In this document: piece by piece, positions 1 to 13,110 of the stretch
Layout of the letters: each line of letters starts with the position of its first letter
How positions within the stretch are numbered: the stretch's first letter is position 1
DNA from: Unio delphinus
Lineage: Eukaryota; Mollusca; Bivalvia; Unionida; Unionidae
Assembly (NCBI GenBank): GCA_029339505.1
Contig: JAQISU010000022.1
Location: forward strand, 17,923,001-17,987,000
Length of the DNA: 64,000 nt
Direction of reading: 5' to 3'
The notes under the pieces: model-generated
Told to the model about the DNA's origin: nothing
Seen by the model: only the letters and a program-made list of their open reading frames with translations
Database searches by the model: none
Program-made: the position numbers and the translations under genes

Positions 1-1249
1 AGTACCTTTTCAGTGCCAAGTTACTATGTTAATCGCTTAATTATGACATGTTCATATATTCTTTTTCAAATTTGTTCAAAACGTGAAATATCTACAAAGA
101 AGCTACCATAGATAACTGGTACCTGAAATCTTCTAGTTTAGAAATAATTTGAATATTTAGGAGAGACACACAGTTTTGTATATCTATTGCCCATTCATGC
201 GAGAAATATTTTGGTTAAAATTCAAAATTCATGGCAGATTTCTGCATTGTGAAATGTGGTTTTGCCAAATTACATCAAATATTCCGAACTTCCTTATCAA
301 TAATATGGGTATCGTCCTATACAGATTATTACTGTTACCTATATTTTCAGAAAATATAATCTCCTCCATACCATTTCTCTAGTTAATGTCCACATATTTG
401 ATTTGTACAAAACTTTGACAGAAGTATTTTGCAAAAACTGTTAATGATGGCATGTGACAGTTTCGTTAAAAGGCCCCTGTAATAGTTCTTAAAAGTATGC
501 TATGGTGCAACGTTTTGATCAATTATTGTGTAATAGTTAAAATATGAACATATGCGTGAACTTGGTCTTTCCGGAAAATTGATGTGAAGCAAGTATATCT
601 CATGTAGTCGCTACACAGTATATAACCAGTGAAATACTTCTAGCTAGTTAGAAAGCAGAGCCAGCCATGTATATTACTAAAGACGTTTGTTCACGTTAAG
701 CAGAATATACAAAATACTGCCTGGATGACAACTATCTTCAACTGCATCAAACAATTAAGTACACACTAATTTTTAAAAATTATCACCTAGGGAAATGGTT
801 TGTGCTTGCATTGTGAAACCGCTCCCTCTTCGTAAGAGGGGTAGTTAGTTGAAATTGCAAAAAGTTATCTCGATGTTAGGACCCAGTGTGAGTAAAGTAG
901 ATAGAGCATTATCGGAAACCTAGGTAAGATTATTGCAATAAAGGAATGCAATACGGGCAACCTTAGACAAGAAAAATAAATTTAATCAACTGAAGTTATA
1001 TTAACATGATTTAATAGCAACGTCTAACTTGGATTTGTTTCATTAACATAACGAGTGGTGAAAAGAGCGCAATGTGTACGACTGACTGCATTACTTTTGT
1101 CTCGACCGTGTACAAACGTTTCCTATTTCCTCGACTCTTTCTATTCCGATTGCCTCATCCTTCTTGTCCTTGTTGGTAATTTACTCTGAACTCACCACTT
1201 CTCCTGTTATCCGGACTTCCGTCTTCGGACAGTATCTATTCTTTTATTC
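1..1249. other. AT-rich intergenic DNA
   Basis: I see no gene here; the open frames are short and without recognisable motifs. A 28-nt segment at about 540-568 recurs almost identically at 2136-2162, inside a microsatellite. Confidence 0.5.

Positions 1250-1333
<84 letters not shown>
1250..1333. repeat. (CTGT)n/(CT)n microsatellite
   Basis: A run of CTGT units passes into a pure CT dinucleotide repeat. It overlaps no gene I can support. Confidence 0.95.
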
Positions 1334-1335
<2 letters not shown>

Positions 1336-1984
1336 AGATGTATCCTCAAAGAAAACAAATATCCCTAAATGTCTATATGTACTACTTTAAAAAAATAACT
1401 TCCTTATTCAGAACACACAGACAAACTTGTCTAAAGAAGGTAGTATTTTGCACTTGCTTCACAGCGACAGGTCATAAACTACCACGCCTAGGTCTGTCGA
1501 AAATTACCGTATGCCACTACATGTTAGATTACTATTGCATAAAATTCACAAATCCTATCCCTTCAAGATTGTTTAACATTAACAAATCAAATATACTTAG
1601 GTAATTATCATTAACTCACGATAATCAATAATCAACAGTCACGATAAGCAAAGAAATTTATTTGATATTTATGTCATATGCACGTATGAATTCTTACACA
1701 TACAAATTTAGATCGCATGCAATAAATTCTACTAATGAACTAGTAACTGTACAATGCAAAAGAAAAATTGCAGACCAACTCTAGCATAAGCAGATTTCCA
1801 TGATCTAAATTAAATTAACGATAAATTGTATGAAACCTTGTCGAATCAAACACATTTGCCTAAAACAAACAACCAAAATTATAATACTACTAGAAATTAA
1901 ATTGTGTACCTTAATGCTTTTATCTTTAGAAATTGTGTGTCCTAGCACTAAATCCTGTCTGTGTTAACAAGCATATAACATATT

Positions 1985-2177
<193 letters not shown>

Positions 2178-2734
2178 ACATTCTAATTTCATAATGACTT
2201 AAATATACCTTGCCTACACATCTTTATGTTATGTATTTTTCTAGTTTGTCCACATTTTGGTGCTGTCTTTTATTGTCTTACTAATCAAGTTGTCTTGTAA
2301 TGCAGCATTTGTTTATATGAAATGTCGATGAAAAGAACATAACAGCTTATTTAAATTTGTTTTATAAATCATGCCGACGATAAATAATTCTTATCTTACT
2401 TTCTGCTATTTTATCGCATCTTTTCCTGTCTTAATTGATCTTGTCTTAGGTGCGTTGATCCCTTGTACATTATTAAATTATTGCTTGAATAATTAAGATT
2501 GACAATATAGTGCAGCAATGACAATATATGATTTCATTTTCTGTACATAAAAGATGAAAATATAATTCATGTTAATATTTTTGAGGTGGCGTACAATAGC
2601 TGGGACGGTGTCAACAATTTCCTGAGGAAGGTATTTGCATTACGATTACTACCGGCTGTGGATAATGCTCACGCTACTGACCAGCTGTGCTTGAGGACCT
2701 CTTGACGTACGTGGACATCAGTCGATTACCACGA
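2178..2734. other. intergenic DNA, nothing recognised
   Basis: No coding signal, RNA gene or repeat structure was recognised. Confidence 0.4.
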
Positions 2735-2985
2735 GGGGGGGGATTGACATCGTTGAGTGTTTATGGTCGAAGTATAAGAAACATCAATGATACTGAGGGC
2801 TAGCACCAGAAAACAACATTTCTATCTATTTGATGCTGCTGCTGTTGTACAAGAAAACCATCCATCACCCAACTTATATAAGTCTCACCAAGTCCGTCCG
2901 ACAAAGGTTAACATTCGATGACCAGAACTTGACTGCTGGCAAAATGCCAAGGCAGAGGTGTCCTTAGCCAAAGGCTGCAACATAC
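2735..2985. repeat. dispersed repeat, copy 1
   Basis: This stretch matches 36650-36905 in the same orientation over about 240 bp, with clear similarity through blocks such as 'ataagtctca' and 'aacattcgatgacca'. Neither copy has an intact reading frame that I recognise. A gag-like fragment follows copy 1 but not copy 2, so the family is more likely an old interspersed element than part of a Polinton. Confidence 0.6.
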
Positions 2986-3026
2986 CTAGGTACACCTGTC
3001 AAAAGAGTTCTTAGCTCTAATACTTT

Positions 3027-3400
3027 TTACTCGTTAGACCACTTAGCATGTTTTGCAATTGATTCAAATTCTGCTAGGAAAGTCACAATATCTTCTCCTC
3101 GTTTATGGTCATATGTCTGTAGCTTTACTTTAAATGGCATTGAAGATAGTTTCTCTGTCACTGTTCCTTGAGGTTTTACTCGTTCTAACTTAATTTCCAA
3201 ACGCTTCATTTCTAATCTTATTTTCCCTATTTCCATTTCCCATTCAAACCTCTTCTGTCTCAGCTCCAATTCTCTTAGAGTCTTCTTTGCACTAGGCTTT
3301 GCTTTGTTTCTTTGAGTCCATGCATGTACTCAAGGTTAAGTTCCTTTTCATACTCCGGAATCTCAGTATCTATTACCTCCATCAAATGCTGTGTTGCCGA
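3027..3400 (-). pseudogene. retrotransposon gag-like fragment
   Basis: The 80-aa open frame at 3027-3269 begins with a charged coiled-coil stretch (repeated ELRQKR/KIRLEMKRLE-type residues). It runs into a segment ending 'VTFLAEFESIAKHAKW', which resembles the start of gag/SCAN-like domains of LTR retrotransposons in which an aromatic-rich helix follows 'D..RGED'. The frame stops at 3027 and the upstream part (to about 3400) continues with indels. No protease or reverse transcriptase follows, so this is a truncated relic. The gag assignment is by sequence feel only. Confidence 0.45.
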
Positions 3401-4305
3401 TTTTCTACGTGATCAGCAACCGACCTAATGACAAACAAGAGTACGTACTGTTAGTTATATCACCGTATTCACAACCACTGTACTTGGTGTTCTTTTCTAT
3501 GATTTCTGCGCTTATACGTGTACACTCGTTACAGTGATACACATGTTGCACTTAGTAATTAACAACTGTACGTCATACACACAGTACAACCAGACACTGC
3601 AAATATCATACTAAGATTCTCTGAATTCACAGCTTTCCGAATTGTCAAATATAATTCCAAAGTATTGAATTATTGCTTTTCCGGTGCCCTGAACATATCG
3701 AGTTATTCCAAACTGATACTCTACAGTCAGGGGTAATTGTACAATTTAATCAGCATTACTTACTGGTTATCACGCAAGCATTATAAAATATATTAGCTTT
3801 TTCATAACATCTCTTGTCTGTTTAATATCAAGATGCTCTGTTGACCATTTGGCTGCATACTATATTCTTACTGTCAGTTCATGGATACATCAACTTTGTG
3901 TTCAAGTCGGCGTTTGGAAGGAAATTACTTAAGTATGTAATAATGCTGATGTTAAGTTTATTGATATTAATCCTTTCTAAGCCACATCAAAACCAGACTT
4001 GTTTCTAATCATACGATTGCATCAAGGTTTCAGTCGCACCAGAGAATGAATATAGAATATATAATAAATAAAATATGATTGGTACTTTTATATTATATCA
4101 CATCTACAACATATTATTACATATCCCACAACTTCAAAACATGCCTATACTTCCAAACATTTTATTAGACAGCAAAGAAAGCAAAGAACGCAAACAAAAT
4201 AATATAATTATGGAAATGGTTTTTTTTACTATACTGATTACACTGTTTAAAGTCTTGTTAGTGAGCGAATCTTGGATCTCCCAGTTCATAAATTTGTCAT
4301 AAGAT
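3401..4305. other. intergenic DNA, nothing recognised
   Basis: No gene or structured repeat was seen. Confidence 0.4.
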
Positions 4306-4760
4306 ATGCTAAAATGTAATCGGTTTCAAAACATGATGATAAATCTGAATCTATTCTGATCACAACACAAAGACTTTCTCATTCACATCATTTACCTCAG
4401 ACAAAAAGTATCAGCAACACCAACATTAAATTCTCACAGTCAGTACGGAACCTAGGCGTTACTCTAGACAGTACTCTCACATTGCACACCAACATGTCAT
4501 GAACATATGCAAGGCTGCATATCTTGAATTGAGACGCATCAGTTCTATTCGTAAATATCTTTCAGTTGATGCCACTAAAACACTTGTATGTTATTATTAC
4601 CTTCAAGACTGGACTATTGTAACTCAATTCTGTCTGGTTCGTCACAATATTTACTCCAGAAACTTCTAAACGTTCAAAACACAGCTGCATAATCTGCAAA
4701 TTATTTATCTGATATTGCAGACTTAGAAGCTAATTGTCTGCTTTTCTATTAAAAGACTGA
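4306..4760 (+). pseudogene. LINE reverse-transcriptase fragment
   Basis: Read across three frames, this plus-strand stretch has the conserved order found at the end of the polymerase domain of non-LTR retrotransposons (CR1/L2/Jockey-like). 'VRNLGVTLDS' is followed by 'TNM..ICKAAYLELRRISSIRKYLS', 'DATKTLVCYYY', a 'SRLDYCNS' motif and 'LLNVQNTAA'. Several frameshifts and stops separate these blocks. Neither the catalytic palm nor the endonuclease is present, so this is a 5'-truncated dead copy. Confidence 0.75.
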
Positions 4761-5215
4761 GGGATTAAAACGTTAAACGAAGCTCGATGTGTTTCTGCTA
4801 AAGAGTTGTGAGGATCTGAGCTCCTACAACGTCCAAATTGAGGAGGAAATAATTTGAATGTATGTGCTTCTCTGACTTTCCAAATCTCGTATTATAAAAC
4901 AAAAATGCCGGCTAATCGGGTCCTGGTTTTACCAATTCAACAACTAACTTGGCAACGGGTTTACAATACCGAATAAAATCACGTAGGTGACGTTCTTTTT
5001 CTCTGATTAAACTTTAAACCTATATAAACAAATTGATTTATGTTCTCGATATTTATCACCTTTTCAAGTTCTTCATAACCAATGACGTCTCAGGTTAAAT
5101 ATACCTTAATGACTAGGTTCTAAAGAAAAAGAGACAGGGAAAAGTACATACGTCAGTATTAAGCTGGTATATTGAAATTGTTTTTGTTTGCTTTTTTGGG
5201 ATATAAGCTATACAT
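4761..5215. other. intergenic DNA, nothing recognised
   Basis: No coding or repeat signal was recognised after the LINE fragment. Confidence 0.35.
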
Positions 5216-5412
5216 GGAGGCCAGTATTATTGGTGGAGGAAGAACCCGAGAAAACCCCCAGAAAGAACCACTGACCAACGAGAAGCTACTGGCAAACTTT
5301 CTCACATAACTACATTAGCCGAATATTAGACTCTTACCTACACAGACAGAGGTGAGACGGCAGTGATCAGTAACGGAAAGAGCTTTAGACCACTCGGCCA
5401 CTCGGGGTCCCA
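5216..5412. repeat. possible SINE-like interspersed repeat
   Basis: The stretch starts with 'ggaggccagtattattggtg', followed by 'gaagaacccgagaaaacccc'. It ends in a segment resembling a tRNA anticodon/T-arm ('gaccactcggccactcgg'). Such short blocks are common in invertebrate interspersed repeats. I see no tRNA that would fold fully, and there is only one copy in this window, so the call is tentative. Confidence 0.3.
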
Positions 5413-6326
5413 GTATATTGAAATAATTAGGGATAAACAAAATATAGAGAAATAGAATTTGTTATACTGTTTCAATAGTCGTTATATACTTCAACGTTAT
5501 AAAACCAAATGCGTCTTTTCAATCATTTGCACATAAAAGCTAAACTTTGCGATAAATACAACTTGCAATCCAAACTTTGTTAAATACGCGAAGATCTGAA
5601 TTCGTTTGATTGTTTACATGTCCTAGACATCATCGAAGAAGAGCGGGACGAATAATATCTCTTGTTGGTGCATATCTATAGCAAGATGTTCTGTTCTGAA
5701 ACGCTCTTAAGATGATTGTTGCAATAGATATGTGGCTTCATAAGCCGAAAAGTGTGATTTTGATATTTTGCAAATGTGAGTAATGCTTTCCGTATTTTAT
5801 ACCCCCGTCTACGCTGTTGGGTTACATGCAATAAAACGGGACAAGATAAGCAAACAAACGAGAAACAAATGAAAGGATGAAAGGCAAAAACGCAAACTTT
5901 GGATGTAGACTTTCTTTTCATAAATTTCAACAAGAAGTTCATTTAGTCAATTTCTCACAATGCTACAATAGAAAGAATGGCATTTTCCTATACATTACTA
6001 CATTAGTGAATTCAATAAAGCGTAATGAAGGCAAAGACGTCCCTTTAGATATTTGTCTTTTACTACAAAGTAGGTGCACTATACTTTGATTGATTGGTTA
6101 AACCACTAGTTTTTCAATGCAAGAATAATATTCCGTATACAAAGAGCTTTTTAAATTATGATGAACAATCTAGTTACAATAAGACAATATAAAATCCATT
6201 TCTATCTTCTAAAACCAGTTACATTATTGTGTTGAGTTTAGTAAGTGGAATAGTAATTATATCAGGAAGAACTGAAAGAGTCGTGATAAAAAACTACGAG
6301 AAATATTTGTTGAGGCAGGTCTGGGA
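5413..6326. other. intergenic DNA 3' of the collagen-like gene
   Basis: This contains the presumed 3' untranslated and downstream flank of the minus-strand collagen-like gene. I could not identify a convincing polyadenylation signal. Confidence 0.35.
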
Positions 6327-6469
6327 TTAGCGACTTGAAGGACCCGGAGGACCCGGAGGACCAGGTTCACCTTTTGCCCCTTGTGAACCAGGTAAACCTG
6401 ACCCACCCTTTTGACCCTGTGGACCAGGTCTACCTTTAAAACCTTTAGGACCATCTGGACCAGGTGGAC
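6327..6469 (-). CDS. collagen-like secreted protein, exon 2
   Basis: The second and last coding exon of a two-exon minus-strand gene. It follows a pyrimidine-rich acceptor (ttttattgcag). It encodes 15 uninterrupted Gly-X-Y triplets, rich in Pro and Lys, then a two-residue tail and a TAA stop at 6327-6329. The split glycine codon joins in frame with the last base of exon 1. The product would be about 69 aa: a signal peptide followed almost immediately by a short collagen triple helix, with no cysteine-rich domain. The helix length matches that of cnidarian minicollagens, but the polyproline and cysteine flanks are missing. A different, meaningless frame is open across the same bases. Confidence 0.8.
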
Positions 6470-6957
6470 CTGCAATAAAATTAAGAAAACATACAAGATC
6501 AAAAGTTCGCCGAATTTAGTGATAACATCGTCATCGTCATTCTTAGCATCACACGCTTTTAATATAGCTTTCGGATATACATAATCCATCAGGTTTCATA
6601 GTTAAAGTTCGTTCGAAGCAGCATTCAAGTGTTTGGAATACATATATAATTCATTTCAAGTAAGAAACAAACCTTTGACACTGTCAATTTAGGATTCAGT
6701 GTTATGCATATTCATTATGTAATTGTATTGGGAAATGTAAAGCATGTACTTTAAATTATAAGTTTAAATTTTAAATACGGAACATAGACCAAAGAGCTAT
6801 ATTTGGATTCATATGTCAAAACAGATGACGTAAAGTAGGTTACCGATGGATGCTACATATCTGTACCAGTTACCAATAGCACGTGTGCGTTGGACGTTAA
6901 AAGGGATTATGAGTCTTATTCGTTTGGTTGTATATGTGGTTTAATTCAATAAACGGA

Positions 6958-6959
<2 letters not shown>

Positions 6960-7043
<84 letters not shown>
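6960..7043. repeat. (TA)n microsatellite in the collagen-like gene intron
   Basis: About 42 perfect TA units between the two coding exons. Confidence 0.95.
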
Positions 7044-7045
<2 letters not shown>

Positions 7046-7525
7046 TGACGTGAACAAAACGCACATTTTTATATAACAATGACATTAAATAATTCCCCTT
7101 CCCATGAAATTTCCTATATTAATATACGTAACGGATACTTGCCTTTAATTTTCAGATGTTTCCTATCCAGACAGTGGCATATAAATACAGCGACTGTGAG
7201 TGTATGCAAAATATGATTATTGCTTCATAGGGAAATTATTGTTTAGATATGAGTCGATTTGCAAAAATGTCATAACTCGCTTGGGTCAATTCTGCGGACA
7301 GTTTAACTCAATTTAACGGGTGAAGTGTTGAATCAATTTGTTTGCTAGATGGTGTAAAATTTTATTGTTATCGCAACAGCAATAAAGAGAAAATTGTGTC
7401 TAAAGGTCAAGGCATCTGAATTGATGAAGCAAGATAACATTTTAATATCTCTAAAGCTGACCTCGGCTTACAAATAGACGCAAATAGACGAACGGACAAA
7501 CATTAATAACATAGTCAGAACTTAC

Positions 7526-7592
7526 CAGGTTGTTGAGCCAGAGTTAATCCAAGCAATGCCACAACGAGAAGAAGAGCAAAAGGTTTCTTCAT
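7526..7592 (-). CDS. collagen-like secreted protein, exon 1 (signal peptide)
   Basis: The start codon is at 7592. The exon encodes a 22-residue secretion signal: two lysines, a hydrophobic Leu/Val/Ala core, and a likely cleavage site after 'LTLA' before QQP. It ends one base into a glycine codon at a clean splice donor (G|GTAAGTT). About 1.06 kb of intron, with a (TA)n array at 6960-7043, separates it from exon 2. The phase match (1+2 nt) and the GT-AG borders make a real spliced host gene likely. Expression cannot be judged from sequence. Confidence 0.8.
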
Positions 7593-8585
7593 TTTTTATT
7601 TCTGTCTGGAATAAAATTATTTCTTTTTTTATATTATGTCTATAATATTAAATACTTTCTAAAATTTATTTCCGTTCAAACATAGTCTCATATGATGTAA
7701 GCCGACCGAAATTCTTGGAAAGTTTTTAAGAATAATTAGACTTGATTCTTGTTTATTATTTTTACTTGAATTATATTTTCTTAATCTGATATATACACTA
7801 TTTATATATCTGATATATACACTTTTTATACCGCCAAGTAAAATTACCACATTTGGAGCTATATATACTATTGTATACAGACGTAACTTTTAAATAACAC
7901 ATATCTCATGAATTGACCATTTTAATCAACCCATGACTAATGTTAAACTTCTATAACGAGCAGCCTTCCTTGCTTGTTTTTGACTACTTTCTAGTACAGT
8001 TTGGCTGGATCGTGCTCCGTTACAAATACATATATCCAACTCATTCACTAGTGTGTTTGCTTGCACGTTACGAGAGCGTAATGAAAATCACAATAGTTGA
8101 ATTACGTATTATATCCTCTGCCAGTCGGGTGTGTAAACCTCAATTGATTCCCCAATGATGCATGACTGAGAGACACGTTTATGAGAAATGTAAAAACTAT
8201 TCTTCATTTTCATGCATTTATCAGTAATTTACATCATTTGCAGATTGAAATGATACAGTAAATTTAGGTTTTGGAAATTTTATATCTCGGTTGTCATGGC
8301 CTCGAGACTGAGAACCAGTTCGTTTGCATTTCAGCAGGATTTACTCGCATTTACTGAGATTAATTATGAGTTTGCTTGGAAATCAGAGCTGAGAAAGGAA
8401 CTACATGCGACATTTTCAGATAATTGTTATACCCCAAGACATTATGGTTTCAGAAATGCACTAGAACAGTGAAGTTGCAGTGTAATATTTCATGATATAA
8501 ATGCATATTAGACTAATGTCCATGCATAAAGTGAAAGAAAAAGTCTACCTGTGGAACCCTTAGTATACATAGCTTGATTAATCAT
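7593..8585. other. upstream flank of the collagen-like gene
   Basis: Presumed promoter region of the minus-strand collagen-like gene. I cannot point to a specific promoter element. No other gene was recognised. Confidence 0.3.
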
Positions 8586-8589
8586 CAGC

Positions 8590-8830
8590 CATCAATAGTT
8601 CAGCTTCGTGGTTTCAGAGAGGTAAGCTGCTCGGGCAGTGGGGCTTAATACATGGTGACAATCTTGGCAGCTTTGCCTCGTTACTGAACTTTTGATATTC
8701 AAAACATAGAAACCAGCAAAATTGATTAGATTATTACACTGCCCATTCCAACACAAGCAATATCTGGTAACGTAGACAAACAACAATGCATCGTCGGTAA
8801 CAAAATCTGTGACGCAAATATAGAACAAAA
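8590..8830. repeat. dispersed host repeat, copy 1
   Basis: Shares blocks such as 'atagttcagcttcgtgg', 'gttactgaacttttg' and 'tgacgcaaatatagaa' with 8985-9185 and 48415-48660. The three copies are diverged and contain no convincing coding frame. Confidence 0.7.
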
Positions 8831-8984
8831 TGACAACACCCAAAGCTGCACCACAGATGATACAACTATCGAGATTTAGATTGGTTATAGATGTTGATAA
8901 GTATTACAAATGTTCATGAAGAAAGTGAAATAATACTCTTACTATGACACACTCCGTTAACCTACCTTGATTTCCTTTCTGCAA

Positions 8985-9185
8985 TCGATAGTTCAGCTTC
9001 GTGGTATCATTGAGGTAAACTGCTTGGACAGTAGGGTTTTATATGGTGTAACTATGTAACATCTGGGCTTCTGTTACTGAACTTTTGATACTGGCGATAG
9101 AGATGTATGACATGAGTAACATTTGGTAAGGTAGACAGACGCCAATGTATGGTGGTCAGCATGTGACTCAAATGTTGAATTAATG
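8985..9185. repeat. dispersed host repeat, copy 2
   Basis: Second copy of the family at 8590-8830, in the same orientation, about 400 bp downstream. Confidence 0.7.
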
Positions 9186-11579
9186 AAACCCTATATTCAC
9201 TAAATTTGCTTTGAATATTACAACTACTACTCTCACTAACAACTATCTTGTAATATGTGATAACCTCTCACGTATGTGAAAAGGTTTACAATTGTTATTA
9301 TGTCATAAAGTAGAGGAAAGATTTACATAAGTATGAATCATTGATCAGATAGTAGTGTATGGTAGTGTTTTAAAATCCACTTAATGTTTTCATTCCGTAT
9401 ATTTTCCCCGACAGCCCATCCAGTATCGGATAAACAAGATTATATCTCATTAGTTTGTTTTTAAACATTTACACTTGAATATTACATATTTTGTTATGGC
9501 AACAGGAAATATAAGTTTAATTTCTAAAACAAAACTGGAAATCATAGTAAACATAAAATGATTTGTTTAAAGCATTATCTTGGAGGATATATACGTTATT
9601 CTACCGAATTTTACATCAAATAATGTAATGCCTGATATACGAATAAAAATCTTTTCGTTGTCAAACATTTATATGAAGCTATAGCTCGGTCCTATATTGA
9701 TTTGTGCTGTGCAACCCAATTTAATACATTAAATTGATTTGAAGAATGAGAATAATACCTTCTAGTGTAGATTATTCAATCAAAGACCTAATTGTTAGAT
9801 TTTAATTCTAAGCATGAAATTGGCCTCGATTTTTTGCTCTTTGCATCTGTATTATATTGCGTCAAATATATTACTTTTCTTTTTTTTTCTTTTAATAATT
9901 TTTAAGACTTTTAAAGTTTTAATTATCATTCTGATCTGTTAATGTAGGATATTACAAATCTGTACATTCATTTATCATTTAATCACTTTTAAGATTTTTT
10001 AATTTTCCATTCTGGTCTCATAATGCCGGATATTACAAATCACCATATCCTTACACTTTGAAAGTTGCTGGGTTGTATCTTCATTCAAATGGTGATATAA
10101 TATTTCCAGATCAATTGAGTCATGTTCCTTTTAACATCACGCAATAATACAACCCACAATAGATATTTGTGTTTGACATGATTGTTGATGTTGAATGAGT
10201 ACTAACCATTTTCATCTAATAATAACATGGTTTAAGTCTATAGAGTTTTGTTATAAGGCAATAAAACCGGTTTATAGTGTAATGCAAACAAAGACCTCTG
10301 ATGTAGCCCTATCGAGTGAGACATTTGTGTAAATCTTTAAGGATTCGCGGTACTAATTTAGTTTCCGCAGTATACCTATCCAAACACCATCACCTAAAAA
10401 AAAAAAAATAATTTTGAAGTGCTACTGCCTGATCAAAGCTATATGTTTCAGGAGAGATAAAACCTAGAGGCCAGCTACTATGATGAAACAAGGAGATGGG
10501 CCAGATCTTTGTCTGAACCTAGATGTGTATGAAACACGTGCTTCAATTGTGCACCAAAGAGTCTGCTACTAATTTCAGTAATGAGTGTTCCAGACTTCTA
10601 ACTGTTAAATAGCTGAAATTCCATCAATAAAACAATGTCTCTATTTTTTCAATTACATCTACGATAAGCTTTCTAAAGATTATTTTCCTATATATTAGCT
10701 CACATTATAAACCAATCCTGGCCAACCAAACTCATATATACTATATTTGTATGTCTCGCCATTTTCAGGCTGGCTATCACTTTTCCATACAATTAGTACC
10801 GTGAGTCCTTAACAGAGCCAATTATGAAATTAGTATCATCCAGAAGCCCTAAACCACACACCCAACCATAAACGTATAAGTTAACACATTCTTTGTTTCT
10901 GCAAACCCTTGTCTAGTGTGTCGTTCTGTTAAATATTTTAGCCACCTTTTATACAAATCGATGAGTAGCTTTCATCCTGTATCTGCATACTGTTACAGAG
11001 CTATATAGTTTTAAGGGACAATTTCCCATTAATTTTTTTCATTTTGCGGCGCTTACAATAGATGGATATTCAGTCTCAAATTATTTTACACCTTCAAAAA
11101 GCTGAATTAATACACGTTGAAGCTGATGGTAACAGGTTACAGTTGAAAGCTGTTTATATTAAATGTTGATATGGCTCCATACTGACTAACAGAACGTTAT
11201 GCTATTACAGCAGTGTGAACACGCATTGGTTTTATTCCTTATGTTCTGCTGTTGACTATATAAATATATAATTGTGCGCATCTCCAAGGCCTTGGATGGT
11301 GACATGTGTACATTGACTGGTTTAATTTGATCTAAGGAAACGACTGTGGATCTTGGAACTAAATTGTCTTGTGTTTGCATATATAATCATAACTAATATG
11401 CATTAGGAGGAAGTAATATGTAGAAATATTGGTCCACTTCAAGTCACCAAAAGGGTTCACTCTAGTACTATACGAGAGTGAGTTTACCTATCTCTGTAAG
11501 TCTGAACAGAAAGTAACTGAGAAGGCAGATAGTTGGGCAAACTAGAGTAAAGTTGGGCAAACTAGAGTAATCATTTTAC

Positions 11580-11582
<3 letters not shown>
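9186..11582. other. intergenic DNA, nothing recognised
   Basis: AT-rich sequence with only short open frames. A 20-nt tandem duplication (agttgggcaaactagagtaa) lies at about 11530-11570, immediately before the next microsatellite. Confidence 0.4.

Positions 11583-11668
<86 letters not shown>
11583..11668. repeat. (TA)n microsatellite
   Basis: About 43 TA units. The open frames across it are artefacts of the repeat. Confidence 0.95.
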
Positions 11669-11671
<3 letters not shown>

Positions 11672-12257
11672 GGTCACTGTCTTGCGTGGTCACTTTGTTC
11701 AGTTCGTCTACTGGGATATCCTGAATTGACGTAATTACGTTTCTTAACATGTGACAAGATAAATGTTCTGTTAGTGTTGGTGTTGTCATTTCAGAATTAA
11801 TACTGGTAGTGAGCTTGTCCTTATCTCCTGTTAATTACCTGCCAGACTTTACTAATTTCCTCATAATATTAAGTTGATATACATTTGCAAATAAATATTT
11901 TTACGTTTTTAATATTTGCAAATGTTTTAGGCATCGGAAAGTCTATCAATTCATCTCAACTTGTAAGATGTTTTTTTTTGTTGTTGCTGTTGATGTTTTA
12001 CCTATGCCAGCTTTAGCTGCATTCGTGCTTTGTATCTGCGATGAATGGTATTGTTTCCCTTAAGTTTGCATTGCTACAATTTACTTTATTATCGTAAGAA
12101 CCTTGATTGTTATAAAGCACCATGTCCCTTATTATAGTATTGTCTTCTCCTTAAGGGAGAAGGCAATATTTCACACCACAGTTGAACGTCTAAGAACGTT
12201 AGAATGTGACAACGTGTCTCAAAACGAGTGATGCAAAGAGAGCAATGTCAGTAGGTA
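11669..12257. other. intergenic DNA, nothing recognised
   Basis: No gene seen between the microsatellite and the minisatellite. Confidence 0.35.
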
Positions 12258-13110
12258 TAGGGGGCACTCTAGCGACAATGGAAAATCCAGTCAAAAACAG
12301 CTTGGGCTAATCTAGCAACAAGGGGACTTTAACATGGTGGGTCTATCTAGCGACAAGGGGAATTTAACACGGGAACTATATGGGTCTATCTAGCGACAAG
12401 GGAAATTGAACATGGTGGGCCTATCTAGCGTCAAGGGGAATTGAACATGGGAACTATTTGGGCCTATCTAGCGTCAAGGGAAATTGAACATGGGAACTAT
12501 TTGGGCCTATCTAGCGTCAAGGGGAATTGAACATGGTGGGTCTATCTAGCGCCAAGGGGAATTGAACATGGGAACTATTTGGGCCTATCTAGCGTCAAGG
12601 GAAACTGAACATGGTGGGCCTATCTAGTGTCAAGGGGAATTGAACATGGGAACTATTTGGGCCTATCTAGCGTCAAGGGAAATTGAACATGGGAACTATT
12701 TGGGCCTATCTAGCGTCAAGGGAAATTGAACATGGGAACTATTTGGGCCTATCTAGCGTCAAGGGGAATTGAACATGGTGGGCCTATCTAGCGTCAAGGG
12801 GAATTGAACATGGGAACTATTTGGGCCTATCTAGCGTCAAGGGAAACTGAACATGGGAACTATTTGGGCCTATCTAGCGTCAAGGGGAATTGAACATGGT
12901 GGGCCTATCTAGCGTCAAGGGGAATTGAACATGGGAACTATTTGGGCCTATCTAGCGTCAAGGGAAACTGAACATGGTGGGCCTATCTAGTGTCAAGGGG
13001 AATTGAACATGGTGGGCCTATCTAGCGTCAAGGGGAATTGAACATGGGAACTATTTGGGCTTATCTAGCGTCAAGGGATTATTGAACATGGGGAATATGA
13101 TTTGTATTGA
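12258..13110. repeat. minisatellite with two alternating unit types
   Basis: About 20 tandem units share the core 'cctatctagcgtcaagg' followed by 'ggaattgaacatgg'. Short units (about 36 nt) join through 'tggg'. Long units (about 44 nt) carry an extra 'gaactatttgg' block. The two types alternate in a semi-regular order, so the array probably grew by duplicating composite units. There are no unique spacers, so it is not a CRISPR array. Confidence 0.9.

Noticed and set aside
5365..5412. tRNA gene suggested by 'gaccactcggccactcgg'
   Set aside because: The stretch resembles a tRNA-derived SINE segment, but no full cloverleaf is visible.
6257..6589. 110-aa frame overlapping the collagen exon
   Set aside because: It reads the Gly-X-Y exon out of frame; the spliced frame has a signal peptide and consistent splice phase.
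12258..13110. CRISPR-like array
   Set aside because: Units are contiguous with no unique spacers, and the DNA is eukaryotic; it is a minisatellite.
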